64,000 bases of DNA from Panulirus ornatus (GCF_036320965.1 NC_092238.1:57917568-57981567); one strand, 5' to 3'; numbered from the stretch's first letter, positions 1 through 25,994 are shown. Notes: a model not told the origin generated them from the letters alone. Program-made: numbers and translations.

Positions 1-655
1 TTTGCTCTATATATAAAACATGCAGGAAAAAATGCAATGTTGTGAAGCAGTAATTGGAGTCCTCTAAACAAATTTCTCTTCCTGGAAACATTCAAGAGAT
101 ACTATGCATTAAACCCCACATTTACCACTCTTTATAGATTTAAAGTTGATGTTTCCAGATACTTAAACTTAGCTTTCTTGGTTTCCATTGGGTATGTTGA
201 TATTCTGTTTCCAGTGTACATTTTGTAATGAAGTTTACGGGCACCATCCCGGTTATTTAAAAATATAATTAATCTTGTTTTGCAATGATAGTGTCATGCA
301 TGGAGGACATGGTAAGACTGAAGGATCATGATTTGTTGTAATTTTTTTTCATTATTGTTCAGCAAGATGGGGGGCTTTGAAGATGGTGGAAAATATGGGG
401 TTCATTAATACAAAAATGGGTAAAACAAATTGTCAAAATCATAAAATGACTTCCCCAAGCATCTGAGGTATATCATACTTTTAATGTTATGGCCTTTTGT
501 TTACAAGTAGTGCTTCCTATCACATGGTGAAACATGTTCACTGGGACTGGCTGTGTGTGCCAGAATATGAATGAATGGAAGGAAATGTAAACGCTGCACA
601 AAAATTCTGCATGTACACATTTAAACACAGGTTAGATATTTTCCCAATAACATTA
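1..655. other. AT-rich intergenic DNA, nothing recognised
   Basis: No convincing coding exon, tRNA-like box or match to the repeat families of the rest of the window was seen. The stretch is A+T rich with several short homopolymer runs. It is the left boundary of the repeat-dense block, and S1 begins near 659. Confidence 0.6.
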
Positions 656-658
656 AAA

Positions 659-877
659 GGGGATAGGGGAGAAAGAATACTTCCCACGTATTCCCTGCGT
701 GTCGTAGAAGGCGACTAAAAGGGAAGGGAGCGGGGGGCTGGAAATCCTCCCCTCTCGTTTTTTTTTAATTTTCCAAAAGAAGGAACAGAGGGGGCCAGGT
801 GAGGATATTCCGAAAAAGGCCCAGTCCTCTGTTCTTAACGCTACCTCGCTAATGCGGGAAATGGCGAATAGCTTGAA
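659..877 (+). mobile_element. S1, short non-autonomous RTE-derived element
   Basis: The head (GGGGATAGGGGAGAAAGAAT..., through the TGTCGTAGAAGGCGACTAAAAGG region) matches the RTE 5' UTR seen at 34214. The tail (CGCTACCTCGCTAATGCGGGAAATGGCGAATAG) resembles the RTE 3' end (CGCTACCTCGCAAACGCGGGAGACAGCGACAAAG). The central part, with a T-run and an AACAGAGGGGGCCAGGTGAGG block, is not RTE sequence. It ends in poly-A then (TA)n. It has no coding capacity and would need the RTE enzymes in trans. Confidence 0.75.
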
Positions 878-894
878 AAAAAAAAAAAAAAAAA

Positions 895-945
<51 letters not shown>

Positions 946-960
946 TTATTTATTTATTTT
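877..960. repeat. poly-A, (TA)n and (TTTA)n tract
   Basis: An A-run of about 18, then about 45 bp of (TA)n, then TTTA repeats. It serves as the tail of S1 (+) and of R1 (-), which meet here tail to tail. Confidence 0.9.
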
Positions 961-3836
<2,876 letters not shown>

Positions 3837-4887
3837 TTGCCACCCCGTCCCAGAGGAAAAACGATTACTATCCTCCGCTTCTGCGAGGAAGTGCCAGGAA
3901 AACAGACAAAAAAACCGCATTCTAATACACTCAGTCTCTTTATCCACATCCAGGTCTCAGAGACCTTTCTATGGGTTCTCTAGATGTTCCACATGCCCTG
4001 GTTCAGTCAATTGACAGCACGTCGACCCCAGTATTCCATATCCTTCCAATTTACTCTCTTCCTTGCACGCCTCTCACCCTTCTGTATGCTCAGGCCCTGA
4101 TCGCTCAAAATCTTTATCGTTCCATCCTTCAATCTCCAATTTGGTCTCCCGCCTCTTCTTGTTCCCTTCACCTTTGACACATATATCATACCTGTAAACT
4201 TTTCCTCACTCATTCCCACAATATTTACAGACCATTTCAAGAAACCCTCTTCTGCTCTGTCAACCAAACTCTTTTAATTACTACAAATCTCTCTTACCCT
4301 TTCATTACTTACTCTAACAAACCACCTCACACCATGTATTGTCCTTAAACGTCTCGTTTCCAACACTTCTACTCTTTTTCATACAACGCTACCAATGCTC
4401 TTGCCTTGCAACCACATTATATTTTAGGAGCTACTATTCTTTCAAACATACCCATTCTTGCTCCTCGAGATAATGTTCTCTCGTTCCACACTTCTTCAAC
4501 ACTCCCAGAACCTTCCCTCCTTCTCCCATCCTGCGACTCACTTCCGCTTCTATGGCTACCTTCGCTGCCAAATCCACTCCCAGATATCTGACACACTTCA
4601 CTTCCACCAATTTTTCTCCATTCAAACTTCCATGCCTACCAACTTGTCCCTCACCCCTGCTGAACGTAATAACCTTGTTTTTATTTACATCTATTCTCAA
4701 CTCTCTCTTTTCACACGCTTTCCAAACTCAGTGCAGTTTCTCACTCAAATCACCCATCAGTGCTGTATCATCAGCAAACAACTGACTCACTTCCCAGGCC
4801 GTCTCATCCCCAACAAACTGCATACTCGCCCCTCTCTCCAAAACTCTTGCATTCACCTCCTTAACCACTACATCCATATAGTGAATA
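3837..4887 (-). mobile_element. R2, old diverged RTE-like fragment
   Basis: Encodes, with many frameshifts and stops, about residues 715-997 and part of a long-type 3' UTR. Recognisable pieces are CVRYLGVDL (4434-4700 region) and a GRPNWRLKDGTIKIL version of the basic C-terminal motif (4007-4267). It is more diverged than its neighbours and probably inactive for a long time. Confidence 0.75.
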
Positions 4888-4933
4888 TAACAATCATTAT
4901 TATTTTATTATTATTATTATTATTATTATTATA
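4880..4933. repeat. (TTA)n microsatellite
   Basis: ATT/TTA triplet repeats directly abut the 3' end of R3, so here the RTE tail is a triplet repeat instead of the usual (TA)n. Confidence 0.85.
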
Positions 4934-5113
4934 CTTTGTCGCTGTCTCCCGCGTTTGCGAGGTAGCGCAAGGAAACAGACGAAAGAATGGCCCAACCCCC
5001 CCCATACACATGTATATACATACGTGCACACACGCAAATATACACACCTACACAGCTTTCCATGGTTTACCCCAGACGCTTCACATGCCTTGATTCAATC
5101 CACTGATAGCACG

Positions 5114-8100
5114 TCAACCACGGTATACCACATCGCTCCAATTTACTCTATTCCTTGCCCTCCTTTCACCTTCCTGCATGTTCAGGCCCCGATCACACAA
5201 AATCTTTTTCACTCCATCTTTCCACCTCCAATTTGGTCTCCCTCTTCTCCTCGTTCCCTCCACCTCCGACACATATATCCTCTTGGTCAATCTTTCCTCA
5301 CTCATTCTCTCCATGTGCCCAAACCACTTCAAAACACCCTCTTCTCCTCTCTCAACCACGCTCTTTTTATTTCCACACATCTCTCTCACCCTTACGTTAC
5401 TCACTCGATCAAACCACCTCACACCACACATTGTCCTCAAACATCTCATTTCCAGCACATCCATCCTCCTGCGCACAACTCTATCCATAGCCCACGCCTC
5501 GCAACCATACAACATTGTTGGAACCACTATTCCTTCAAACATACCCATTTTTGCTTTCCGAGATAATGTTCTCGACTTCCACACATTCTTCAAGGCCCCC
5601 AGAATTTTCGCCCCCTCCCCCTCCCTATGATCTACTTCCGCTTCCATGGTTCCATCCGATGCCAGATCCACTCCCAGATATCTAAAACACTTCACTTCCT
5701 CCAGTTTATCTCCATTCAAACTCACCTCCCAATTGACTTGACCCTCAACCCTACTATACCTAATAACCTTGCTCTTTTTCACATTTACTCTTAACTTTCT
5801 TCTTCCACACACTTTACCAAACTCAGTCACCAGCTTCTGCAGTTTCTCACATGAATCAGCCACCAGCGCTGTATCATCAGCGAACAACAACTGACTCACT
5901 TCCCAAGCTCTCTCATCCCCAACAGACTTCATACTTGCCCCTCTTTCCAAAACTCTTGCATTTACCTCCCTAACAACCCCATCCATAAACAAATTAAACA
6001 ACCATGGAGACATCACACACCCCTGCCGCAAACCTACATTCACTGAGAACCAATCACTTTCCTCTCTTCCTACACGTACACATGCCTTACATCCTCGATA
6101 AAAACTTTTCACTGCTTCTAACAACTTTCCTCCCACACCATATATTCTTAATACCTTCCACAGAGCATCTCTATCAACTCTATCATATGCCTTCTCCAGA
6201 TCCATAAATGCTACATACAAATCCATTTGCTTTTCTAAGTATTTCTCACATACATTCTTCAAAGCAAACACCTGATCCACACATCCTCTACCACTTCTGA
6301 AACCACACTGCTCTTCCCCAATCTGATGCTCTGTACATGCCTTCACCCTCTCAATCAATACCCTCCCATATAATTTACCAGGAATACTCAACAAACTTAT
6401 ACCTCTGTAATTTGAGCACTCACTCTTATCCCCTTTGCCTTTGTACAATGGCACTATGCACGCATTCCGCCAATCCTCAGGCACCTCACCATGAGTCATA
6501 CATACATTAAATAACCTTACCAACCAGTCAACAATACAGTCACCCCTTTTTCAATAAATTCCACTGCAATACCATCCAAACCTGCTGCCTTGCCGGCTTT
6601 CATCTTCCGAAAAGCTTTCACTACCTCTTCTCTGTTTACCAAATCATTTTCCCTAACCCTCTCACTTTGCACACCACCTCGACCAAAACACCCTATATCT
6701 GCCACTCTATCATCAAACACATTCAACAAACCTTCAAAATACTCACTCCATCTCCTTCTCACATCACCACTACTTGTTATCACCTCCCCATTTGCGCCCT
6801 TCACTGAAGTTCCCATTTGCTCCTTTGTCTTACGCACTTTATTTACCTCCTTCCAGAACATCTTTTTATTCTCCCTAAAATTTACTGATACTCTCTCACC
6901 CCAACTCTCATTTGCCCTTTTTTCGCCTCTTGCACCTTTCTCTTGACCTCCTGTCTCTTTCTTTTATACATTTCCCACTCAATTGCATTTTTTCCCTGCA
7001 AAAATCGTCCAAATGCCTTTCTCTTCTCTTTCACTAATACTCTTACTTCTTCATCCCACCACTCACTACCCTTTCTAATCAACCCACCTCCCACTCTTCT
7101 CATGCCACAAGCATCTTTTGCGCAATCCATCACTAATTCCCTAAATACATCCCATTCCTCCCCCACTCCCCTTACTCAGTCTCTCCTGGTACTTCCTCAC
7201 ACAGGTCTCCTTCCCAAGCTCACTTACTCTCACCACCCTCTTCACCCAAACATTCACTCTTCTTTTCTGAAAATCCATACAAATCTTCACCTTTGCCTCC
7301 ACAAGATAATGATCAGACATCCCTCCAGTTGTACCTCTCAGCACATTAACATCCAAAAGTCTCTCTTTCGCACGCCTGTCAATTAACACGTAATCCAATA
7401 ACGCTCTCTGGCCATCTCTCCTACTTACATAAGTATACTTATGTATATCTCGCTTTTTAAACCAGGTATTCCCAATCATCAGTCCTTTTTCAGCACATAA
7501 ATCTACAAGCTCTTCACCATTTCCATTTACAACACTGAACACCCCATGTATACCGATTATTCCCTCAACTGCCACATTACTCACCTTTGCATTCAAATCA
7601 CCCATCACTATAACCCGGTCTCGTGCATCAAAACCACTAACACACTCATTCAGCTGCTCCCAAAACACTTGCCTCTCATGATCTTTCTTCTCATGCCCAG
7701 GTGCATATGCACCAATAATCACCCACCTCTCTCCATCAACTTTCAGTTTTACCCATATTAATCGAGAATTTACTTTCTTACATTCTATCACATACTCCCA
7801 CAACTCCTGTTTCAGGAGTATTGCTACTCCTTCCCTTGCTCTTGTCCTCTCACTAACCCTGACTTTACTCCCCAGACATTCCCAAAGCACTCTTCCCCTT
7901 TACCCTTGAGCTGCCACATTACTCACCTTTGCATTCAAATCACCCATCACTATAACCCGGTCTCGTGCATCAAAACCACTAACACACTCATTCAGCTGCT
8001 CCCAAAACACTTGCCTCTCATGATCTTTCTTCTCATGCCCAGGTGCATATGCACCAATAATCACCCACCTCTCTCCATCAACTTTCAGTTTTACCCATAT

Positions 8101-8417
8101 TAATCGAGAATTTACTTTCTTACATTCTATCACATACTCCCACAACTCCTGTTTCAGGAGTATTGCTACTCCTTCCCTTGCTCTTGTCCTCTCACTAACC
8201 CTGACTTTACTCCCCAGACATTCCCAAAGCACTCTTCCCCTTTACCCTTGAGCTTCGTTTCACTCAGAGCCAAAACATCCAGGTTCCTTTCCTCAAACAT
8301 ACTACCTATCTCTCCTTTTTTCACATCTTGGTTACATCCACACACATTTAGGCACCCCACTCTGAGCCTTCGAGGAGGATGAGCACTCCCCGCGTGACTT
8401 CTTCTTCTGTTTCCCAT
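5114..8417 (-). pseudogene. R3 endonuclease-reverse transcriptase ORF, broken
   Basis: This is the single RTE ORF: an AP-like endonuclease that nicks target DNA, then a reverse transcriptase for target-primed synthesis. The 469-codon stretch at 5114-6523 is uninterrupted and holds all RT core motifs ([23 protein letters not shown]) and the C-terminal [10 protein letters not shown]. The upstream part is split by frameshifts and the 342-bp duplication, so no full protein can be made. The start is chosen by the conserved MGNRRRSH beginning shared with R7 and R16. Confidence 0.8.
7569..8252 (-). repeat. exact tandem duplication, 2 x 342 bp, inside the R3 endonuclease
   Basis: The block beginning CTGCCACATTACTCACC occurs at 7569 and again at 7911. 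Both copies share private variants (CCCAAAGCACTC, CCCTGACTTTAC) not seen in other RTE copies. The unit is 114 codons long and covers about endonuclease residues 60-170. Confidence 0.9.
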
Positions 8418-8576
8418 TTTAGAAAGTTAATACAAGGAGGGGAGGATTTCTGGCCCCCCGCTCCCGTCCCCTCTAGTCGCTTTCTACGACACACGAGGAA
8501 TACGTGGGAAGTATTCTTTCACCCCTATCCCCAGGGATAATATACATATATATATACAATTATACCAAATAAAATA

Positions 8577-8900
8577 ACCATGGGGATAATACACATCCCT
8601 GCCGTAGATAGACTTCCACTGGGAACCAATCACTCTCCTCTCTTACTCCTTGTACACATTCCTTACATCCTTGATAAAACTTTTCACTGCTTCTAGCAGC
8701 TTTCCTTCCGCACCATATACTCTTAAGTCCTTCCACAAAGCATCTCTACCAACCTTATCATATGCCTTCTCCAGATCCATCAATTCTACATACAAATCCA
8801 TTTGTTATTCTTAGTATTTCTGACACATTCTTCAATGCACACACCTGATCCACACATCCTCTACCACTTCTGAAACCTCACTGCTCTTCTCCAGTTTGAT
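8577..8900 (-). mobile_element. R4, diverged RTE-like RT fragment ending at an assembly gap
   Basis: Antisense to RT motifs around residues 590-705 (the [10 protein letters not shown] region near 8580 and the AYDK / DLEKAYD region near 8760). It is cut off by the N run. Divergence is higher than in R3. Confidence 0.75.
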
Positions 8901-9000
8901 NNNNNNNNNNNNNNNNNNNNNNNNNNNNNNNNNNNNNNNNNNNNNNNNNNNNNNNNNNNNNNNNNNNNNNNNNNNNNNNNNNNNNNNNNNNNNNNNNNNN
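8901..9000. other. assembly gap, exactly 100 N
   Basis: Exactly 100 N, the usual placeholder for a gap of unknown size. RTE orientation switches from - on the left (R4) to + on the right (R5), so the true join is unknown. Confidence 0.99.
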
Positions 9001-11488
9001 TGAAAGAGAAAAAAGAGGCATTTGGACGATTTTTGCAGGGAAATAATGCAAATGAGTGGGAGATGTATAAAAGAAAGAGGCAGGAGGTCAAGAGAAAGGT
9101 ACAAGAGGTGAAAAAGATGGCATATGAGAGTTGGGGTGAGAGAGTATCATTAAATTTTAGGGAGAATAAAAAGATGTTTTGGAAGGTGGTAAATAAAGTG
9201 CGTAAGACAAGGGAAGAAATGGGAACTTCAGTGAAGGGGATAAATGGGGAGGTGATAACAAGTAGTGGTGATGTGAGAAGGAGATGGAGTGAGTACTTTG
9301 AAGGTTTGTTGAATGTGTTTGATGATAGAGTGGCAGATATAAGGTGTTTTGGTCGAGGTGGTGTGCAAAGTGAGAGGGTTAGGGAAAATGATTTGGTAAA
9401 CAGGTAATAAAACCTTTCTTAAGATGAAAGCCGGCAAGGCAGCGGGTTTGGATGGTATTGCAGTGGAATTTATAAAGAAGGGGGTGACTGTATTGTTGAC
9501 TGGTTGGTAAGTTATTTAATGTATGTATGATTCATGGTGAGGTGCCTGAGGATTGGCGGAATGCTTGCATAGTGCCATTGTACAAAGGCAAAGGGGATAA
9601 GAGTGAGTGCTCAAACTACATAAGTATAAGTTTGTTGAGTATTCCTGGTAAATTATATAGGTGGGTACTGAGTGAGAGGGTGAAGGCATGTACAGAGCAT
9701 CATATTGGGGAAGAGCAGTGTGGTTTCAGAAGTGGTAGAGTATGTGTGGATCAGGTGTTTGCTTTGAAGAATATATGTGAGAAATACTTAGAAAAATAGG
9801 TGGATTTGTACATGGCATTTATGGATCTGGAAAGGGCCTATGATAGGGTTCATAGAGAGGCTTTGTGGAAGGTGGTAGGATTATAGAGTGTCGGAGGCAA
9901 GTTGCAAGAAGCCGTGAAAAGTTTTTATTGATGATGTAAGGTATATGTATGAGTAGGAAGAGAGTAGAGTGATTGGTTCCCAGTGATAGTCGGTTTGTGG
10001 CAGGGGTGCGTGATGTCTCCATGTTTGTTTAATTTCTTTATGGATGGGGTGTTTAAGGAGGTGAATGCAAGAGTTTTGGAGAGAGGGGAAGTATGCAGTC
10101 TGTTGTGAATGTAAGGGCTTAGGAAGTGAGTCAGTTGTTCTTCACTGATGATACAGCACTGGTAACTAATTCGGATGAGAAACTGTAAAAATTGGTAACT
10201 GAGTTTGGTAAAGTGAGTGGAAGAAGAACGCTGAGAGTAAATGTCAATAAGAGCAAGGTTATGAGGTTCAGTAGTGTCGAAGGACAAGTGAATTGAGAGG
10301 TAAGTTTGAATGGAGAAAAACTGGAGGAAATGAAGTGTTCTAGTGTGTGGTTCCCCATGTAGATAATTTGTTTATGGATGTGATGTTTAGGGAGGTAAAA
10401 GCAATACTTTTGTAGGGAAGGGCGTGTAAGTAGTCTGTTGTGGATGAGACGGGCCTAGGACGTACGTCAGTTGTTGTTCGCTGATGATACAAGGTGTAGT
10501 GGGTTATTTGAGTGAGAAAATGCAGAGGGTTGGTGAATGTATTTGGAAAACTGTGTGAAAGGAGAAAGTTCAGATTAAATTTCAAAGAGGGCATGTTTAT
10601 TCTGTTTAGAAGGGTTGAGGGACAAGTTAATTGGGATGTAAATTAAAATGGAGAGAATTTGGAGGAAGTGAAGTGTTTCAGCTATCTTGGAGTGGACTTA
10701 GCAGCGAATGGAACCATGGTAGCGGAAGTGAGTCACAGGGTGGGAGTGGGGGCGAAGGTTCTGAGAGCGTTGAAGAATGTGTGGAAGGAGAGAACGTTAT
10801 CCCGGAGAACATAAATGGTATGTTTGAAGGAATTGTGGTTCCAACAATGTTATATGGTTGCGAGACGTAGGCTATAGATAGGGTTGTGCGGAGGAGGGTG
10901 AATGTGTTGGCAATGAAATGCTTGAGGACAATATGTGGTATGAGGAGGTTTGATTGAGTAACTAATGAAAGGGTAATAGAGATGTGTGGAAATAGAAAGA
11001 GGGTGGTTCAGAGAGCAGAAGAATGTGTTCAAATGCTTTGGACACACGGAGAGAATGAGTACGGAAAGACTGACAAAGGTGTCAGAGGTGGAGGGAACAA
11101 GGAGAAGCGGGACACCAAACTGGAGGTGAAAGGATGGAGTGAAAAGATTTTGAACGATCGGGGCCTGAAATACAGAAGGATGAGAGGCGTGCAAGGACTA
11201 GAGTGAAGTGGAACGACGTGTTATACCTTGGTCGAGGAGCTGTCACTGAACTGAACCAGGAGATGTGAAGCGTCTGGAATAAACCATGGAAAGGCATGTG
11301 TGGCCTGGATGTGTGGACAGGAGGCTGTGGTTTCGGTACATTACACATAACAGCTAAAGACTGAGCATAAACGAATTTGGCCTTTTTTGTGTGTTTTCCT
11401 TGCGCTATCTCGCTTAAGCAAATGGCACCGATGCTGATTCTTGTGTGACGTGGTAGCGACAGTTTTGGATGAAAAAAGCAGGCAAGCA
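9001..11488 (+). mobile_element. R5, diverged RTE-like copy with a duplicated RT block
   Basis: Begins at about residue 359 and runs through the RT to a long-type 3' UTR ending near 11488. The segment from FNLFMDG through the FADD motif to [12 protein letters not shown] occurs twice (about 10020-10335 and 10350-10670), joined by TGTTCTAGTGTGTGGTTCCCC. R8 has the same joint. Many stops and frameshifts are present. Readable stretches are 9033-9407, 9527-9799 (CIVPLYKGKGDKSECSNY) and 10631-10870. Confidence 0.8.
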
Positions 11489-18848
<7,360 letters not shown>

Positions 18849-18934
18849 ATACACATATATATACATATACACATACACACACATACACATACATACGCAC
18901 ATATACACACACACACACACCTACATATATATAC

Positions 18935-18940
<6 letters not shown>
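18849..18940. repeat. (CA)n / (TACA)n microsatellite
   Basis: Mixed CACACA, CATACA and TATACA repeats directly upstream of the R7 5' end. A related TG-rich tract precedes R16 (34140-34210) and R25 (50755-50830). Confidence 0.85.

Positions 18941-19709
<769 letters not shown>

Positions 19710-19778
<69 letters not shown>
19710..19778. repeat. (TA)n microsatellite, about 70 bp
   Basis: TA repeat immediately 5' of R8. Confidence 0.95.
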
Positions 19779-19780
<2 letters not shown>

Positions 19781-21660
19781 AGAGAAAGGTGCAAGGTTGA
19801 AAAAGAGGGGAAAAGGGAGTTTGGGTGAGAGTGTATCATTAAACCCTGTGGAAAAATAAAAAAGATGTTTTGGAAGGAGGTAAGTAACGTGCGAAAGACA
19901 AGAGAACAAATTGGAACATCGGTAAAGGGGGCAAGTGGCGAAAGAATAACAGGTAGTGAAGAAGTTAGAATTAGATATAGTGAGTATTTTAAAAGTTTGT
20001 TGAATGTGTTTGATGATAGAGTAGCAGATGTAGGGTGAATGGTTGGTGAAGTGTGCGAAGTGAAAGGGTCAGGGAGAATAGTTTGGATAAGAGAGAAAAG
20101 TAAGTGAAATCTTTGCGGAAGGTGCCGCAAGAAAATTTATTAAAAATGGGGGTGACTGTGTTATTGATTGGTTGGTATGTATGAATCAAGGTGAAGAGCG
20201 TGAAGATTGGCGGAATGTATGGATAATGCTGTTGTACAAAGGGAAAGTGGGTAATGGTTAGTGTTCAAATTTCAGAGATAAGTTTGTTGAGTATTTTGTT
20301 TGAGAGGGTCAAAGCATGAACAGAGCATCAGTCTCGTGAAAAGCAGTGTGATTTGAGAAGTGGCAGAGGCTGTGTGGATCAGGTTTTAGCTCTGAATAAT
20401 GTATGAGAAAAATACTTGGAAAAACATGTGGATTTGTACATAGCATTTATGAAACAGGATAGGGCATATGATAGGGTTCATAGAAAGTCTTTGTGGAAGG
20501 TGGTAAGAGTATAGAGTGTGGGAGGTAAGTTGCTAGAAGCCGTGAAAAGCTTTGATCATCGATGTAAGGTATGTGTATGAGTAGGAAGAGAGTAGAGTGA
20601 TTGGTTCCCAGTGATTGTCGGTTTTCGGCAGGGGTGCGTGATGTCTCCATGTTTGTCTAATTTGTTTATAGATGGAGTGTTTAGAGAGGTGAAGGCAAGA
20701 GTTTTGGAGAGACGGGCAAGTATGCAGTCTGTTGTGGATGTAAGGGCTTGGGAAGTGAGTCAGTTGTTGTTCAATGATGGTGCAGCACTGGTAGCTAATT
20801 CCGGTGAGAAATTGCAGAAGTTGGTAACTGAGTTTGGTAAAGTGAGTGAAAGAAGAAGGCTGAGAGTAAATGTTAATAAGAGCAAGGTTATGAGGTTCAG
20901 TAGTGTTGAAGGACAAGTGAACTGGGAGGTAGGTTTGAATAGAGAAAAAATGGAGAAAATAAAGTGTTCTAGAGTGTGGTTCCCCATGGTTGATAATTTG
21001 TTTATGGATGGGATGGTTAGGGAGGTAAATGCAAGACTTTTGGAGGGAGGGGCGTGTATATATCATATTGTGGATGAGAAGGGCCTGGGACGTACACCAG
21101 TTGTTGTTTGCCGATGATACAGCTGTAGTGGGTGATTCGAGTGAGAAACTGCAGAAGTTGGTGAATGAGTTTGGAAAACTGTGTGAAAGGAGAAAGTTCA
21201 GATTAAATTTCAAAGAGAGCAAGTTTGTTCTGCTTAGAAGGGTTGAGGGACAAGTTAATTGGGATGTAAGTTAGAATGGACATAATTTGGAGAAAGTGAA
21301 GTGCTTCAGCTATCTTGGAGTGGACTTAGCAGCGAATGGAACCATGATAGCGTAAGTGAGTCGCAAGGTGGGAGAGGGAGCGAAGGTTCTGAGAGCGTTG
21401 AAGAATGTGTGGAAGGAGAGAACGTTATTTCGGAGAGCATAAATGGTATGTTTGAAGGAACTGTGGTTCCAACAATGTTATATGGTTGCGAGGCATATGG
21501 TATAGATAGGGTTGTACGGAGGAGGATGAATGTGTTGGCAATGAAAAGCTTGAGAACAATATGTGGCATGAGGAGGTTTGATTGAGTAACTAATGAAAGG
21601 GTAATAGAGATGTGTGGAAATAGAAAGAGTGTGGTTCAGAGAGCAGAAGAGAGTGTGTAT
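19779..21660 (+). mobile_element. R8, diverged RTE-like copy with a duplicated RT block
   Basis: Starts at about residue 388 (CAAGAGAAAGGTGCAAGG) and ends near residue 922, where R9 begins in opposite orientation. It carries two copies of the FNLFMDG-to-FADD block (about 20655-20965 and 20995-21290) joined by TGTTCTAGAGTGTGGTTCCCC, the same joint as R5. The first FADD motif is altered to FNDG. Multiple stops and frameshifts are present. Confidence 0.8.
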
Positions 21661-22517
21661 AAATATAGTCACCCCCTATTTTGATAAATTCCACTGCAAC
21701 ACCATCCAAACCAGCTGCCTTGCCGGCTTTCATCTTACGCAAAGCTATTACTTCCTCTTCTCTATTTACCAATTCATTTCCCTAACCCTTTCACTCTGCA
21801 CACCATCTCGACCAAAAAAAAACTACATCTGCCACTCCATCATCAAACACATTCAAGAAACCTTCAAAATACTCACTCCATCTCCTTCTCACATCACCAC
21901 TACTTGTTATCACCTCCCCATTAGCCCTCTTCACTGAAGTTCCCACTTGTTCCTTCGTCTTACGCACTTTATTTACCTCCTTCCTATGCATCTTTTCATT
22001 CTCCATAAAATTTAATGATACTCTCTTACTCAATCTCTCATTTGCCCTCTTTTTCACCTCTTGTACCTTCTTCTTGTCCTCCTGCCTCTTCCTTTAATAC
22101 CTCTCCCAGTCATTTGCATTATTTACCGGCAAAAAACGTCCAAATTCTTCTCTCTTCTCTTTCACTAATATTTTTACTTCTTCATCCCATCACTACCCTT
22201 TCTAATCTGCCCACCTCCCACTCTTCTCATGCCACAAGTATCTTTTGCGCAAGACGTCACTGCTTCCCTAAATACATCCCATTCCTCCCCCACTACCCTT
22301 ACGTCCTTTGTTCTCACCTTTTTCCATTCTGTTCTCAGCCTCTCCTGGTACTTTCTCACACAAGTCTCCTTTCCAAGCTCACTTACTCTCACCACTCTTT
22401 TCACCACAATATTCTCTCTTCTTTTCTGAAAACCTCTACAAATCTTCACCTTGGCCTCCTCAAGATAATGATCAGACATCCCTCCAGTTGCACCTCTCAG
22501 CACATTAACATACAAAA
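21661..22517 (-). mobile_element. R9, RTE-like internal fragment
   Basis: Covers about residues 240-523: the end of the endonuclease ([16 protein letters not shown], 22174-22515), the linker and the start of the RT. It has neither element end. It joins R8 head-on at 21660 and a (TA)n tract at 22517. Confidence 0.8.
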
Positions 22518-24412
<1,895 letters not shown>

Positions 24413-24447
<35 letters not shown>

Positions 24448-25169
24448 CTTTGTCGCTGTCTCCCGCGTTTGCGAGGTAGCGCAAGGAAACAGACGAAAGA
24501 AATGGCCCAACCCCCCCCCCCATACACATGTACATACACACGTCCACACACGCAAATATACATACCTACACAGCTTTCCATGGTTTACCCCAGACGCTTC
24601 ACATGCCTTGATTCAATCCACTGACAGCACGTCAAACCCTGTATACCACATCGCTCCAATTCACTCTATTCCTTGCCCTCCTTTCACCCTCCTGCATGTT
24701 CAGGCCCCGATCACACAAAATCTTTTTCACTCCATCTTTCCACCTCCAATTTGGTCTCCCTCTTCTCCTCGTTCCCTCCACCTCCGACACATATATCCTC
24801 TTGGTCAATCTTTCCTCACTCATTCTCTCCATGTGCCCAAACCATTTCAAAACACCCTCTTCTGCTCTCTCAACCACGCTCTTTTTATTTCCACACATCT
24901 CTCTTACCCTTACGTTACTTACTCGATCAAACCACCTCACACCACACATTGTCCTCAAACATCTCATTTCCAGCACATCCATCCTCCTGCGCACAACTCT
25001 ATCCATAGCCCACGCCTCGCAACCATACAACATTGTTGGAACCACTATTCCTTCAAACATACCCATTTTTGCTTTCCGAGATAATGTTCTCGACTTCCAC
25101 ACATTTTTCAAGGCTCCCAAAATTTTCGCCCCCTCCCCCACCCTATGATCCACTTCCGCTTCCATGGTT

Positions 25170-25172
<3 letters not shown>
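24413..25172 (-). mobile_element. R11, 5'-truncated RTE-like copy, short 3' UTR
   Basis: Encodes about residues 820-997 in one open frame (24632-25165) with the motifs [29 protein letters not shown] and [10 protein letters not shown], then the short 3' UTR and poly-A (T-run 24413-24444). The 5' truncation at GGTTCCAT merges with (TA)n. S3 and R11 meet tail to tail across 24379-24412. Confidence 0.88.

Positions 25173-25233
<61 letters not shown>
25172..25233. repeat. (TA)n microsatellite, about 60 bp
   Basis: TA repeat between the 5' truncation of R11 and the head of S4. Confidence 0.95.

Positions 25234-25836
<603 letters not shown>

Positions 25837-25906
<70 letters not shown>
25837..25906. 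repeat. (TA)n microsatellite, about 70 bp
   Basis: TA repeat running into CATGATCATGAGAG, the first R12 sequence. Confidence 0.95.
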
Positions 25907-25908
<2 letters not shown>

Positions 25909-25994
25909 TGATCATGAGAGATCATGAGAGGCAAGTGTTTTGGGAGTAGCTGAATGAGTGTGTTAGTGGATTTGATGCACGAGACCGGGTTATA

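Larger units (their letters stand above)
4934..8541 (-). mobile_element. R3, near full-length RTE-like copy, short 3' UTR, with internal tandem duplication
   Basis: Both ends are present: 5' head at 8541 (ATTATCCCTGGGGAT...) and short-type 3' UTR at 4934-5113. The ATG (MGNRRRSH) is at 8417 and the stop at 5114-5116. A single open frame covers the RT and C-terminus (5114-6523). Upstream, frameshifts near 6520 and 6880, a deletion of about 45 bp near 7175 and an exact 342-bp duplication (7569-7910 and 7911-8252) break the frame. The endonuclease motifs GAYAPG, GDLNAKV and SDHYLV are readable. Confidence 0.9.

Noticed and set aside
24673..25148. Recurrent antisense frames of 110-180 codons opposite the RTE C-terminus (rich in Ser, Pro, His, Leu)
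   Set aside because: They recur with every copy because the sense code rarely uses codons whose complement is a stop. There is no start context, no domain, and they shift with copy mutations.
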